From Zymoseptoria tritici IPO323 (Eukaryota; Ascomycota; Dothideomycetes; Mycosphaerellales; Mycosphaerellaceae), in contig NC_018211.1 of the NCBI RefSeq assembly GCF_000219625.1, forward strand, positions 1,302,001 through 1,366,000: a stretch of DNA of 64,000 nt. Direction: 5' to 3'. The position numbers were made by a program, and so were the translations under genes. The notes under the pieces are model-generated. The model saw nothing but the letters and a program-made list of their open reading frames with translations, was not told the DNA's origin and ran no database searches. Below, one piece after another: positions 1-9,588 of this stretch (the stretch's first letter is position 1; every line of letters begins with the position of its first letter).

Positions 1-745
1 GGCCGAGAAGAGCGAGCAGAAGACTGCGGATGAACGAGTCGGTAGTTCGGAGAAGGATGGAGTAGAGGAAAGTGGTGTTACTCGCTCGCCACATTCCGAC
101 CGCGCCAGAGGTGTTATATAGAGCTGCGATGGCATTCATGACGCTCGCGGGCTTCTTAAGCCGTATCATCACATCTTCCGAAGCATCCTGTTGTCTGCGC
201 GATCGAGGCCGTGGTGTGGGTGACGGGGAGGTATCATGACTTGGTGGTGTCCTCTTCCTCCTCCGTGGTGATCGGCTTCGTGGTGCCGCTGATGAGAAGT
301 AGTCTGGCATGTCATCGCTGTGGTCGCTCGCATATGGGTCCTCCGCATCGAATGTCCTGCCTCTTGAGCTACTCCCTGCTCTCCTCTTCTTTGGCGTGCT
401 TTCAATCCCCGTCGCCTGCGGTAGCGAGACCTGCAGTATTGTCTTTGCGACATCGAACGGCTGCGCGAGGAGGATGGATGTGTATCGCCATGCTAGGGTG
501 TCGATCAAGCTCCTCGTGGTCTGCCATGCTTCGCCTGTTGTAGATTTGAGATCCAGATCCGGGAGGTAGTCACGCGCAGTGTCGGAGAATGATGATCCTG
601 ATTGTGTCGGTCGGTTGATATGAGATGCTTGCGCAGTGGAGGCGGAGATATTTGGTGAGGAGGAGCCTATCGAAGGTGGTATGTAGTATGGTCGCAACGG
701 ATTAGGCTCGCGTGAGGGTGACATGGGGAATCGGTCCTTGTCCAT
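1..745 (-). CDS. UGO1: Ugo1-like mitochondrial fusion/carrier protein (5' part, runs off window)
   Basis: Read on the minus strand from ATG at 745 (a second in-frame ATG is at 724), about 248 codons without a stop until the window edge. The N-terminus contains NPLRPYYIPPS. It is followed by a segment ending in LLAQPFDVAKTILQV, which carries the carrier-type P-x-D-x-x-K signature. A Ser/Arg-rich low-complexity stretch and then IRLKKPASVMNAIAALYNTSGAVGMWRA follow in pieces, and the last visible residues enter a helix with DSFIRS. Known: Ugo1 is an outer-membrane, modified mitochondrial carrier protein that links the fusion GTPases Fzo1 and Mgm1. Inferred from motifs only. The C-terminal carrier repeats lie outside the window. 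An in-frame stop lies upstream of 745, which supports one of the two Met codons as the start. Confidence 0.8.
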   Translation of the reverse strand, partial: MDKDRFPMSPSREPNPLRPYYIPPSIGSSSPNISASTAQASHINRPTQSGSSFSDTARDYLPDLDLKSTTGEAWQTTRSLIDTLAWRYTSILLAQPFDVAKTILQVSLPQATGIESTPKKRRAGSSSRGRTFDAEDPYASDHSDDMPDYFSSAAPRSRSPRRRKRTPPSHDTSPSPTPRPRSRRQQDASEDVMIRLKKPASVMNAIAALYNTSGAVGMWRASNTTFLYSILLRTTDSFIRSLLLALLG

Positions 746-995
746 GGCGGTTTGCGAGGTATTCAGTAGGTCAAGCGGCTGGTCTCGCGGATCCGTGGCG
801 TAGGTCGTCCAGGAGTGTGATGTTGTGCAAGTCCAGAAGAGTTGGAAGTGGAAAGCTCCCCGATGATGGCGTCGGCTCAACAAGCCATCCCCGAGATCTT
901 CTTCCTTGCCGATCGGTCTCTCCAGACTTCATGCATATCTGCTGACGTCGTCTCGACACTGAGATTATTTCCTCGACATCTACAAACTTCACACC

Positions 996-1700
996 ATGCA
1001 GTCCAGGACATTATTGCGATCGCAATGCCTGGCACTCTCACGGACGGCGACCACGAGTCTGCGAACGGCTTCACGAGACCATGTGACCAATGCTAGTCGG
1101 CAGCTGAGGTCCAGTCCATCCACATTTCCATCGCAAAGAGCATACGCTTCGAGTACGCGGAGTGGATTCCCTCTTATACCGGCCCGATGCTCGCATCGTT
1201 CATACACCTCCTCGCCTCATCGGACATTCCACACGACCTCTGTGCGACAGCACGGCGACCTCACGCCACCTAAGCCGGGCGAGGAAAGAAAAGTGACATT
1301 TATCGACAAGGATGGGCAAGAATCGACATTCGAGGTCGCCGATGGCGACAACTTGTTGGACATCGCACAAGCAAATGATTTGGAAATGGAGGGTGCATGC
1401 GGCGGGAGCTGTGCGTGCAGTACGTGTCATGTCATTGTGAAGGACGAGGACATATATGACAAGATGGTATGCAGTTGAAGATCTGATTGGAAGGGTAACC
1501 TTGGCTAATACTTGATATAGGAGGAACCATCAGACGATGAGAACGACATGCTTGACCTTGCTTTCGGACTTACAGAGACGAGTCGATTGGGATGCCAGGT
1601 CGTGATGAGTAAAGAAATCGATGGACTTGTTGTAAAGCTGCCTAGCATGACGAGGAATTTGCAGGCCTCGGACTTTGCAGAGAAAGAGAAGAAGGGTTGA
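996..1700 (+). CDS. YAH1: Mitochondrial adrenodoxin-type [2Fe-2S] ferredoxin
   Basis: Two exons, 996..1466 and 1521..1700, separated by a 54-bp intron with GTATGC donor, CTAAT branch and ATATAG acceptor; 216 aa. Residues 1 to about 85 are Ser/Arg-rich with almost no acidic residues, typical of a mitochondrial presequence. The ferredoxin domain begins at [11 protein letters not shown]. The cluster ligands are visible as C-x5-C-x2-C in [12 protein letters not shown], with the fourth Cys in LGCQVV, encoded by exon 2. Known: Yah1 passes electrons from NADPH-ferredoxin reductase (Arh1) to the iron-sulfur scaffold Isu1 and to heme A synthesis in the matrix. Family length and all four cysteines are intact, so a working protein is expected. 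Without splicing the frame stops two codons into the intron. Confidence 0.93.
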
Positions 1701-2410
1701 ACGGAAAGAAGCAGGCCGCTCCCCGATCGAAATCAACTTGGCTGGAATTCTGCTGATGCGGCAGACTGTATAGATAGCTCGCTGCATGGCGAAGCAACGG
1801 CTGGGTTGCTGTATACATGAACGACGCACGCACTCTGATTCGGAGAGTGCAGTGGCCACTGTACAAGACGAAACAACTCCGATCTCACGGACAAACCTCA
1901 CGGGGTGTTGCATCTACCAGTCACCTGCCCGAGACATTCACATTCGACATATTTGGATACAACACCATTATTACTGATCGTGGCTTAGGTCTGCATGATC
2001 GAACTCCATCGTCTGGCGACCATACTCTCCGCATACTGCATGTCTCACTGTCAGCCACGACACGCAGAGTCTCAGTGACGATAGCACAAAGCACCACAAC
2101 ACCCAACGACACGATCGGACTCGCTGTAGCAATCACATCGTACAGGTAGTATCCTCTTCCACTCACTTTATATACCCCAGGTGTCCTCTTCCAAAAACCA
2201 AATCAGCCAGCATCTCATCCAGACCTCTCCCACTCCACCACAAATCCAAACCAACAGTCCCGTTCGAGCTGGTCTCGTCGACACTTCGCGCCACAACCCA
2301 CCAGACTCGTTCGACACACTCCAGCGAGCCGGCCTCGCTCGAAACCCACTCGCCAGCAATACTTGCAGCCCACCTCCAGCCCACCTCCCAGCCTCGGTCC
2401 AACAGCAGCA
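1701..2410 (+). other. Intergenic, with promoter-like sequence upstream of 2411
   Basis: I see no gene. A TATA-like stretch (ttatata) lies near 2168, about 240 bp before the ATG at 2411, in a C/A-rich, G-poor tract from about 2175 to 2400 typical of a fungal 5' leader. Open frames on both strands here are low-complexity shadows of this skewed composition. Confidence 0.4.
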
Positions 2411-2662
2411 ATGCCCCGCACCGCCCGTGGCCCTCGCCACCGCTTCCTCAACGACCACCATCAAGACCTTCAGCAAGTCCGCATCGGTTCTGCGGGTATC
2501 AGCCGCAGCCACGAGGACGAGTACGACGAGCACAACGACGATGACAACGCCGGCCGTGGAGGCTACAACGACGGCTTCCAGCAGCATGACGATTGGGAGG
2601 ACTACGACGATCGTAAGGATGGGTGGGAGGATGTGAGGAAGAATTGGATGTCAAAGTGGTAG
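2411..2662 (+). CDS. Small acidic protein of unknown function (copy A)
   Basis: 83 aa without intron. I do not recognise the family. The ATG at 2411 sits in CAGCAGCA-ATG with A at -3. An ATG 48 bp upstream is in frame but would add only low-complexity Pro/Ser. The first 35 residues are basic (PRTARGPRHRF). The rest is very acidic (EDEYDEHNDDDN, DDWEDYDD), and the protein ends with aromatic and Lys residues (KNWMSKW). Residue pattern, TATA-to-ATG distance and a 16-nt leader element are shared with the next gene at 3321, so the two look like diverged neighbours. No signal peptide or membrane segment is visible. The gene could be lineage-specific, and its coding status is inferred from the shared architecture. 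Confidence 0.5.
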   Translation: MPRTARGPRHRFLNDHHQDLQQVRIGSAGISRSHEDEYDEHNDDDNAGRGGYNDGFQQHDDWEDYDDRKDGWEDVRKNWMSKW

Positions 2663-3320
2663 AGCAGTGCGCGGCGGGGTTTGGCGAAGGCGTGTGGTAG
2701 GGTGTTGAAAGTGAGTTGGGGAGGACTTTGGGAGGACTCAGGGGTTTCTGGTAGCTTCATTTGTCGGCGACAATCTCAATCGTCTTTCTTTTGTCAATTC
2801 ACGTTCATCAATCGCCTTCGCTGATGCCGAGATAGTGAGGCGACCCACTGTCAGCATGTTATGTCTCCAAATCGCCCCTGAACGCGCCCTTTTTAGATTC
2901 ACCTATTGGTACGACTCCTTGTCCATCGCATCGGCCGAAGGTATTCGGACAATGGCAGCGTCTACAGTGTCGAGACAGCCTTCGGTCGGACAGTTCAGTT
3001 CACAACCAGCAAGTCTCAGCTCACGTCAGGTCTAAGACATCTGTGTCTCGTCTCAACGCCGCGAACAGTCGCAACACGACACGGCAAGGCATGTATATAT
3101 ACCGGCATTACTTGCGCTCCAGATCACCAAACAGCATTGCTCCAACATCTCTACTCCAGCCTACTTCCATCCTCCGCAACTTCAACCTTCTCCTCGAGCT
3201 GGTCTCGTCTCCTTCTACTACAGCCTCCCGCCCGGCAGCACCTTTAGCCATCATCAACTCGCCCCAGCCAGACTCCCAACCCTCCCAAGGCTTCAGTCCC
3301 TTGAGTCCCACTCAACAAGC
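2663..3320 (+). promoter_or_regulatory. Leader and promoter region of the acidic gene at 3321
   Basis: A TATA-like tract (tatatata) lies at about 3091, some 230 bp before the ATG. A 16-nt element reading tcgagctggtctcgtc occurs at 3194..3209 and identically at 2264..2279 in the leader of the neighbouring acidic gene. No coding region is convincing in between. Confidence 0.35.
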
Positions 3321-3836
3321 ATGCCTCCCTACACCCAACATACCCGCAACCACCACCACCGCGCCTGCACCTGCGGCTGCCAGGCCCGCGCTCCCTGCCG
3401 CGCAGCACCCTGGCACAACACGCCGAACCATCACCATGTCGCCATGCGGTCTCCGCCTCTCGAGCAGCACAACTCACCTGTGGACAGTCTCGCCGAGCCG
3501 GTGAGTCCTGAGCCGCGCAGACCGGAGGCATGGATGCCTTTCAGTGGAGACTTGGGTGACAGCGGAGATGGAGGTTACGGAGATGATGATGAGGATATTG
3601 AGATGGATCTGGACGTCAGCGTCGTTGACCTCGACGTCGAGGAATTTGTTGAAGGCAACGGCTGGAACTGGGGCAACGACTGGATCTGGGTGTTCGACGA
3701 GCACGAGATCGATGAAATGGACGGTGAAATGTCCGAGGCTGATAGTCTTGGGTATACCGGCGATGAGTCTAGCGACGAAGGATACGATGGTGACGATGAG
3801 AGGGAGTGGGATGAGTGGTGGAAGGCGAATCGCTAG
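3321..3836 (+). CDS. Acidic Asp/Glu/Trp-rich protein of unknown function (copy B)
   Basis: 171 aa, single exon, ATG at 3321. The N-terminal 60 residues are His- and Cys-containing (HHHRACTCGC) and Pro-rich. Residues from about 75 onward are strongly acidic, with a Trp-rich centre (GWNWGNDWIWVF) and a tail ending DEREWDEWWKANR. There is no signal peptide or transmembrane helix. It resembles the upstream gene (2411) in charge pattern, C-terminal aromatic residues and promoter layout, which suggests an old tandem duplication. I cannot name a family. Such acidic fungal proteins may bind basic partners such as histones or ribosomal proteins, but that is only a guess from charge. Confidence 0.55.
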   Translation: MPPYTQHTRNHHHRACTCGCQARAPCRAAPWHNTPNHHHVAMRSPPLEQHNSPVDSLAEPVSPEPRRPEAWMPFSGDLGDSGDGGYGDDDEDIEMDLDVSVVDLDVEEFVEGNGWNWGNDWIWVFDEHEIDEMDGEMSEADSLGYTGDESSDEGYDGDDEREWDEWWKANR

Positions 3837-3887
3837 CAGGGCAGGGCTAGATGACGGAGTGAAGCAGCGAGCTTCCAACCATTTCAA

Positions 3888-4577
3888 TCACACACTCGAA
3901 ATCGCAACCATCCCACTCATCGCGTCCCTCTTCTTCTGCCCCAGAGCCAACGCCGTGACAACAACCATAACAACCCAATCCGCTCCCATCTCACTCGTCC
4001 TACCACTATTGAAAAACGCAAAATTGCCCGAAAGTTTGATCGAAGTCAGGTCAACCGAGTACGCGGCGACGACTTCCCCCTCTCCATCAGCGCCGTGAGC
4101 CACCCGTAGCAGAACCCATCCCCCTTTACCGCGACCGTCCAGACTCGCGACCTCGGGGCCTTGGGAACGTCGCCATTCGAAATGTTCCGGCGCGGGGATT
4201 CCGGGGATGGGGAACTCAAAGTCGAATTCGGAGGCTGAGTGGAGGTGGGCTTTGAAGGAGGAGCAGTCCTGCATGGAGTACGTGGTGCCAGTCGGGAGGG
4301 TGACTTCGATTGTTTTGTGCTTGATGATGGCGTTGGCTAGAGTTGGGGTGTCGATGCTGGGACCTTGGTGGAGTCCGACGGTGGATTTGAGCCAGCCTTT
4401 GTAGCCGCCGGAGATGGCGTGTAGTCTTTTGTTCTTCTCGTGTGCGATGTAGAACTCCGAGTGGGTGAGGCGGGATTTGGCACAGTAGATTTTGAAGGCT
4501 AGGGGGAGGTCGATGCTGGGATGCGTTTCGGTGGCAGGATTCCATGACTTGTTGTCTTCTTCGTCGGAGCTGGACAT
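3888..4577 (-). CDS. Conserved unknown protein, possibly LURP1/tubby C-terminal-like
   Basis: 229 aa on one exon, ATG at 4577. The order of elements suggests a small beta-rich domain: FKIYCAKSRLTHSEFYIAHEK, then KGWLKSTVGLHQGPSIDTP, then EVTLPTG, then HFEWRRSQGPEVASLDGRGKGGWVLLRV, ending in a hydrophobic segment VVMVVVTALALG about 20 residues from the C-terminus. Single-strand-rich proteins with F-x-W-R-R followed by a GW-x-L strand are common in ascomycetes and resemble the LURP-one/tubby-C fold. I am not sure of this assignment. The last hydrophobic stretch could be a strand-helix pair, as the central helix of tubby-like folds is hydrophobic. The gene converges on the acidic gene, with stops 51 bp apart. 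Confidence 0.65.
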   Translation of the reverse strand: MSSSDEEDNKSWNPATETHPSIDLPLAFKIYCAKSRLTHSEFYIAHEKNKRLHAISGGYKGWLKSTVGLHQGPSIDTPTLANAIIKHKTIEVTLPTGTTYSMQDCSSFKAHLHSASEFDFEFPIPGIPAPEHFEWRRSQGPEVASLDGRGKGGWVLLRVAHGADGEGEVVAAYSVDLTSIKLSGNFAFFNSGRTSEMGADWVVMVVVTALALGQKKRDAMSGMVAISSV

Positions 4578-5058
4578 TGCGCTGAGTCTGGGAGTGACTC
4601 TGGATCTTGATAGGGTTTCTAGGTTGGTGAGGTGTCAGTGAAGGCGGTCGTCGCTTTACATCGCCTGCAGGTCATAATATATACGGCCCGCATCATCATC
4701 TTTCGAGAAACCTGGGCACAGCCACCGAGTGTAGATCCGTCGTCGGCATACCACCTTGACTCAAGCCCAGTTGGGTACAGCCTCATCCACGATCCTTCGC
4801 GCCGAGCCCTCGACAGCTGAGACCATGACGTAGTTCACTGGCAGCTAAAGGACCATCGCGACTGATGGTGCGATTGAGGAGGATGCATTGTTGTTAATCA
4901 AACGTGTGGCTGGGCTCATAGCAGTGACTATTCGCGGGTGGATTGGAGTGGTGGTTTGCGCAGATAACGTGAGTATAACAACATTGCTCATATCATTTCA
5001 TATCGCTCTCACATGCCGAACCAAAATCCGATCTAGATCCAAACACTTGCCTCTTTCT
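4578..5058. other. Intergenic, no gene seen
   Basis: Lies between two minus-strand genes. It holds the upstream region of the tubby-like gene and the 3' end region of the nitronate monooxygenase. Short open frames only. Confidence 0.4.
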
Positions 5059-6215
5059 CTACAACTTCGCCTGGATCTCGCTCGCGGGCTTGCCCTGAAT
5101 GTCTGGTGGTGGCTGCTTGTCGACGATCAAACTTGTCGTCTTTTGCAGGCTCTCGATCGCCTCCGCCTCAATGCGGTTGACAAGGTCCGCACACGTGGGG
5201 ATGTCCTGGATGAGACCGACGACCTGACCAGCGGTCCAGACCTGAAAGCAACATGTCAGTATATTCCAATATAAATCCAGCGATCTCAAAACTTACGCCG
5301 TAGTCTGGATCTCCGTTCAAAAACACTTGACGACCTCTCTTCCCGCTCACATATGGTCCCACCGCCTCAAAGTCCTTCGTCTCGGGAGAGTTCTCAATCT
5401 TGTACGCCTCGCTAGAGACCTTGTTCTTGAACAATCTCGATGTATTCCTCCACTTCCTCAATACCAACTGTGTATCCGTCTCCTGAGCCTTGGTAATGGC
5501 CACCTTGATGTTGTGGTGGATGGGCGCTTCGATCGTGCACATGAACCTTGTTCCCATGTTGATTCCCTCAGCTCCCAGGTTCAATGCAGCCGCGAGTCCG
5601 TAGCCGTCGCAGAAACCTCCCGACGCGATGAAGGGAATGGGCATCACCTGGCGGGAGCGGGAGAGGAGAATCAGGTTGGTAATGTCCGTTTCACCGACGT
5701 GGCCGGCGCATTCGAAGCCGTCGATGGAAAGGAAGTCGACGCCCAGCTTCACCGCGGACAAAGCATGGCGGATGGATGTACACTTGTGCAGGATCACGCA
5801 AGGTGGGTCGGCGGACTTGAGCTGCTTGATGATGGGTCCGGGAGAGTTGCCGGCTGTCTCGACGATTCGGATGCCCTCGTCGATAATGGCTTGTGCGTAG
5901 CCTGGGTAGTCCGGAGGTTGCATGGAAGGGAGGAGAGTGAGGTTCACGCCGAAGGGCTTGTCGGTCATGGATTTACATTTGCGGATTTCCTTGCGGAGGT
6001 CTTCGGGGGTGGGTTGGGTGAGGGCAGTGATGATTCCGAGGCCGCCGGCGTTGGAGACGGCAGCGGCCATTTCAGCGTAGCCGACCCATTGCATGCCGCC
6101 TTGGACGACGGGGACTGAGGGGAGGTTAGCTTGGTGGTGGTGGGGGAGTGTTGCTAGGTGGTGGATGTTTACCTCTGATGCCGAGCTTGCGGGTGAGGGC
6201 GGTGTTGAAAGGCAT
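5059..6215 (-). CDS. Nitronate monooxygenase / 2-nitropropane dioxygenase family
   Basis: Three exons on the minus strand: 6173..6215, 5297..6114 and 5059..5241, giving 347 aa; introns of 58 and 55 bp. Splicing joins MPFNTALTRKLGIR to VPVVQGGMQWVG, the typical FMN-binding start of the family. Further marks are the phosphate-binding region IPFIASGGFCDGYGLAAALNLGAEGI and the DGFECAGHVGE segment with the conserved His. The family is a TIM-barrel flavoprotein that oxidises alkyl nitronates to carbonyl compounds and nitrite. In fungi it is often a detoxification enzyme for propionate-3-nitronate. The length fits the class I/II enzymes, and no targeting signal is obvious. The last exon encodes the C-terminal helix and the substrate loop region WTAGQVVGLIQDIPT. 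Confidence 0.92.
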
Positions 6216-7701
6216 GGCGGCGGTGAGGTGGTGGTGGTGGTGAGGTAGAGGGAGGAATGGGTATGATCTATACCAGTGCCGTGAGCCTGGAGGAGAGTAA
6301 GAGTGTATATCTATGTATCCAGGTCGGTAATGTTCTCGGCCGCAACAACGAGACAGCTGGAAGCCGAGGCAGACGGAGACCCTTGATCACTTGATAGAAT
6401 CGGACCTGCCTCCGTCTGTTCGTGATGATTACTGGATTACTGATCGGCAAATGCGGCTGTCGGGTCTTCGTTCGACCTCAGCACGATGGAACCCGATCTT
6501 CCTCCAACTGCTGTCTACTTGTCGATCTGTACATGGCAGGACTATCTTACTGGTATGCTTCCGGCCGGAGAAGACTTACGACGGGCTGGACATACATCGA
6601 TGGTCTCCCTATCTGCTCGAGGTCTGGCCAGCTGGAAGCGCCACGTGGAGCCATCTCTTCCTTCTTGACACGAGACAGTCGAATCGTCCAGGCCGGACAC
6701 GATGAGTGATCCTCCGAGCTTCCGCCGGTGGACGACACCTCTTCGACCAAGGTGGATGTCATATGGCACCTACGGCAAGACGACCATGTCCAGTGATGGA
6801 TACCTTGTTGGATATTCTGGGACTGCATATCGCCCAGTCGGAGTACTAAAAGTCGGCCACGATCCGCTGGGCCACTCACGAAAGGCTCTTCTCAAAGCTA
6901 CTAAGCGCAAACCGGAGAATTGAACGATATATAGCGGCTCCTCACGACACGCGATGGTACTCTGGGAACGGCTCATACAGAACACCTACTGATCCTGTCA
7001 TCCCGTATCTTGAACAGACCGATACGCATCTGAAAATCTACGCCGGTCGGGATAGATTCTGGTCCGAAGTCCCATGTGAGGTGACACTGAAGACGATGTG
7101 TCTGCCACATTCTCATCTCGAACCTGTGCCGCACGCACTGTAGAGACGGACCTCCACTTCGGCGCTGCCACCTTTTGCAACCTCAACTGACTGTCGTAAA
7201 GCTAACATTACTGCCCAGACGAACAGCACACTAGTGGTTCTTGCTGCCAACCCAAGCTTGGAATGTACAGGACGCCGATGCAACGGCCTGACCGGAGAGG
7301 ACGTGATTGCGGCGAACTGGCGCGTGTAGACGCCAGAAGGTCTCATTCCAGCCTCTACCATGGCCAAATGCCCGAAACGTATCAGTATTCTTCAAGTCTT
7401 CGCTCGGAAGACCGATAGAATACATCGCGCTACGAAAGCTCGTCGTGATTTCGGTAGGTCATTCCAACTATTCATCATGTTCTGAACCAAAGCTATCAAT
7501 CCCATTCCCATGGTATTCAGCACGTCCTCAGAAGCTGGCACGCACACCAAAAGATATGGCAGCGTCGCAAAAGAATGGCATCTCCCAAATACAAAGATCT
7601 CACCTCCCTCCGCGCTCTCACTTCTTTCCTTCACCACTTTCACACACGGTGATTCTGCCTCACCTCTACAACCACCTCCGGACACCAACTCACCCACAGC
7701 C
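6216..7701. other. 1.5-kb gene-poor interval
   Basis: No open frame here resembles a known protein and codon usage is not gene-like. The part from 7450 to 7701 is pyrimidine-rich and is probably the promoter and leader of the secreted-protein gene at 7702. A 73-aa frame at 6702..6923 was considered but has no supporting feature. Confidence 0.4.
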
Positions 7702-9225
7702 ATGTCTCTCCGAGGCACCCTCCTCGCCTTCATGGCTTTCACCAGCCTCGTCGCTGCGGGAGTCATCCCGGCCAGCTACTATGTGAGCAAGTCTCACGCC
7801 ACTGCCAGCGACGCGGCCTCCACCAGTGGGGTGGAGTATTACGTCGACAAGGTGGTGGATTACCTCGCTCTCTCTGCCTCGACTTCTGCTTCTCCCACCG
7901 GTTACCCTGCCTCCGCTGTCTCGGCTGTATACTCCGCCCCGACCCAGGTCGCGGAGTATCTCACCTCTTCTGCCTCTTCTGTCTCTCTCTCGACTGCCTC
8001 TGACCACGCCACTACGAGTTCGGACGAGCACTCCACACCGACCGCGCCCACAGAGATGGCTGGCTACCTCGCAGCTGCGTTGCACGAATGGGCGGCCACA
8101 GCTCCCCGCCCAACGTTTACCTTTCTGTCGGCAGACGATATGGATCCCGACGTTATGAATGCCGGAGTTGGCAACGGCGGCAACGAACTCGGATGGGGTG
8201 AGCCGTCTAAACGCGACGAGATGACCGTGGACTCCGGTGCGTCGACCAAGGACTCCGGGGAAGACACTCTTGGGGCCAAGTCCGATGAGGAAGGCCATGC
8301 GACTCGTGACGTGAAGGACGAAGAGATCATGGACCCTTTCTCGGCCGTGACTGGGAAATTCTTGCACCATGTGGCCGAGGAGCACAATGAGCACGCTGGG
8401 CCGGCCGACCGTCATGACAAGAGGCAGGAGATTCCTGTTGAGCATGTCGACGCCGAGGAACCTGCTGCTTCCAATCACGACTGGCTGCTTGTCGACCCGG
8501 TCGTGGAAGATGTCGTCTCTGAGGAACCTGCTTCTCCCGATCACCCTTGGCTGGTCATCGATCCTGTCCTTCCGGACAACGTCACCGAGGATGCCGCTCC
8601 GAAGCCTGTCAAGCCCGCTCCAAAGCAAGGCGTCTCGCAAATCATGTCGAATGTCCTCGCAGCCGTAGCCAAAGCCCCCGAAATGTTGGGCAACATCAAG
8701 AACATGCCCGGTCCGGTCATCGCCGCCATCGATCAGCCTGCCACCACTGCCGCCCTCCCACTCTCCAACGAAGCTCGCGCAGAGCCGATCATCCCCACGA
8801 TGATGCCCGATCAGCCAGGAGAGGTCGAAACTCCGGTCGCCGTCAACACCGCTCCAGCTGAACACCGAAACCTCCTGCCGTTCCCATTTGGTCTTCCCTT
8901 CTCCCTCCAGGAGATTGAAGAGAACAGCGTCCGCTCCTCCACTCCGGTCGCCAAGCGCGACGGCTCGAGCGGCTCCCCTCTCTGTGCCGCCGACGATGAA
9001 CTCTGCCGTTCCGCTCAAGGCGATCCCGCTCGAATCGATATCGTCACCGAGGGACACGATCAGTCGGATACAGGCGATCATCCCGTGCGTTGCGGTACCG
9101 TTCCGCCCATTCCGGAACTCGAGACCAAGCGCGATGTCTCGAGCGGCTCCCCTCTCTGCGCCGTCGACGACGAGCTCTGCCGTTCCGCTCAAGTCGATAC
9201 TGTCATCGAGGGACATTTCTTTTGA
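7702..9225 (+). CDS. Secreted Kex2-type precursor with two Cys-containing peptide repeats
   Basis: 507 aa, single exon. The ATG at 7702 is preferred over one 192 bp upstream because it starts a clean signal peptide (MSLRGTLLAFMAFTSLVAAG, cleaved near residue 20-24). Dibasic Lys-Arg sites occur at residues 170-171, 240-241, 418-419 and 476-477. After the last two sites comes an almost identical block, D-x-S-S-G-S-P-L-C-A-x-D-D-E-L-C-R-S-A-Q, with Cys at 428/435 and 486/493. A second internal repeat, EEPA-x3-H-x-W-L-x2-DPV, occurs twice at about 252-290. Known: Kex2-processed repeat proteins in fungi mature into secreted peptides, including alpha-type pheromones and precursors of cyclic RiPPs. 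The two Cys are six residues apart, but I do not see a known pheromone core. Function inferred from layout only. Confidence 0.8.
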   Translation: MSLRGTLLAFMAFTSLVAAGVIPASYYVSKSHATASDAASTSGVEYYVDKVVDYLALSASTSASPTGYPASAVSAVYSAPTQVAEYLTSSASSVSLSTASDHATTSSDEHSTPTAPTEMAGYLAAALHEWAATAPRPTFTFLSADDMDPDVMNAGVGNGGNELGWGEPSKRDEMTVDSGASTKDSGEDTLGAKSDEEGHATRDVKDEEIMDPFSAVTGKFLHHVAEEHNEHAGPADRHDKRQEIPVEHVDAEEPAASNHDWLLVDPVVEDVVSEEPASPDHPWLVIDPVLPDNVTEDAAPKPVKPAPKQGVSQIMSNVLAAVAKAPEMLGNIKNMPGPVIAAIDQPATTAALPLSNEARAEPIIPTMMPDQPGEVETPVAVNTAPAEHRNLLPFPFGLPFSLQEIEENSVRSSTPVAKRDGSSGSPLCAADDELCRSAQGDPARIDIVTEGHDQSDTGDHPVRCGTVPPIPELETKRDVSSGSPLCAVDDELCRSAQVDTVIEGHFF

Positions 9226-9588
9226 GATCTGCTTGCTCTGGTTGTTGGGGTGAGCTATGCTGGTGTTTTTGCAAGTGATCTGAGGTGACATGAGGGGAAC
9301 AGACTGTACTTTAGATTGCCCATGTAGTACCTGTATCTCGTTCACAACCCCACCGTGTCATCTGTGCGGCTCTTCCTTGCAAGATTCTCAACCTCTGTGT
9401 CTTCCATCTTCATCGGCGTCGGACTAATCGGATCTAGATGCCATCAAGGCCAAACAATCTGGTTCTCCAACGAGCAAACCACAAGCTCGTAGACGCCGCT
9501 AGACATAGTGTACATATACCAAGTTCCTGCCAGTGCAAAGTGTCTCACGATCGCAACTCAACTCTCTCTAAGACCCAGATAAACAGCC
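9226..9588 (+). other. Intergenic
   Basis: 3' region of the secreted precursor and promoter of the next gene. No coding sequence seen. Confidence 0.4.

Noticed and set aside
5327..6118. 263-codon plus-strand frame opposite the nitronate monooxygenase
   Set aside because: Antisense shadow of a clearly conserved enzyme. No domain.
6702..6923. 73-codon plus-strand frame as a small gene
   Set aside because: No signal peptide, domain or leader features. Indistinguishable from chance in this gene-poor stretch.
7702..9225. Alpha-pheromone precursor
   Set aside because: Two-Cys repeats after KR fit the general scheme, but the precursor is too long and the aromatic/Gly-Gln pheromone core is absent. 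Kept only as a Kex2-type precursor.
7690..9345. 551-codon open frame on the minus strand
   Set aside because: It mirrors the secreted precursor in a GC-rich region. Its content is Arg/Gly/Asp-biased without domains, and the plus-strand frame has a signal peptide, KR sites and repeats.
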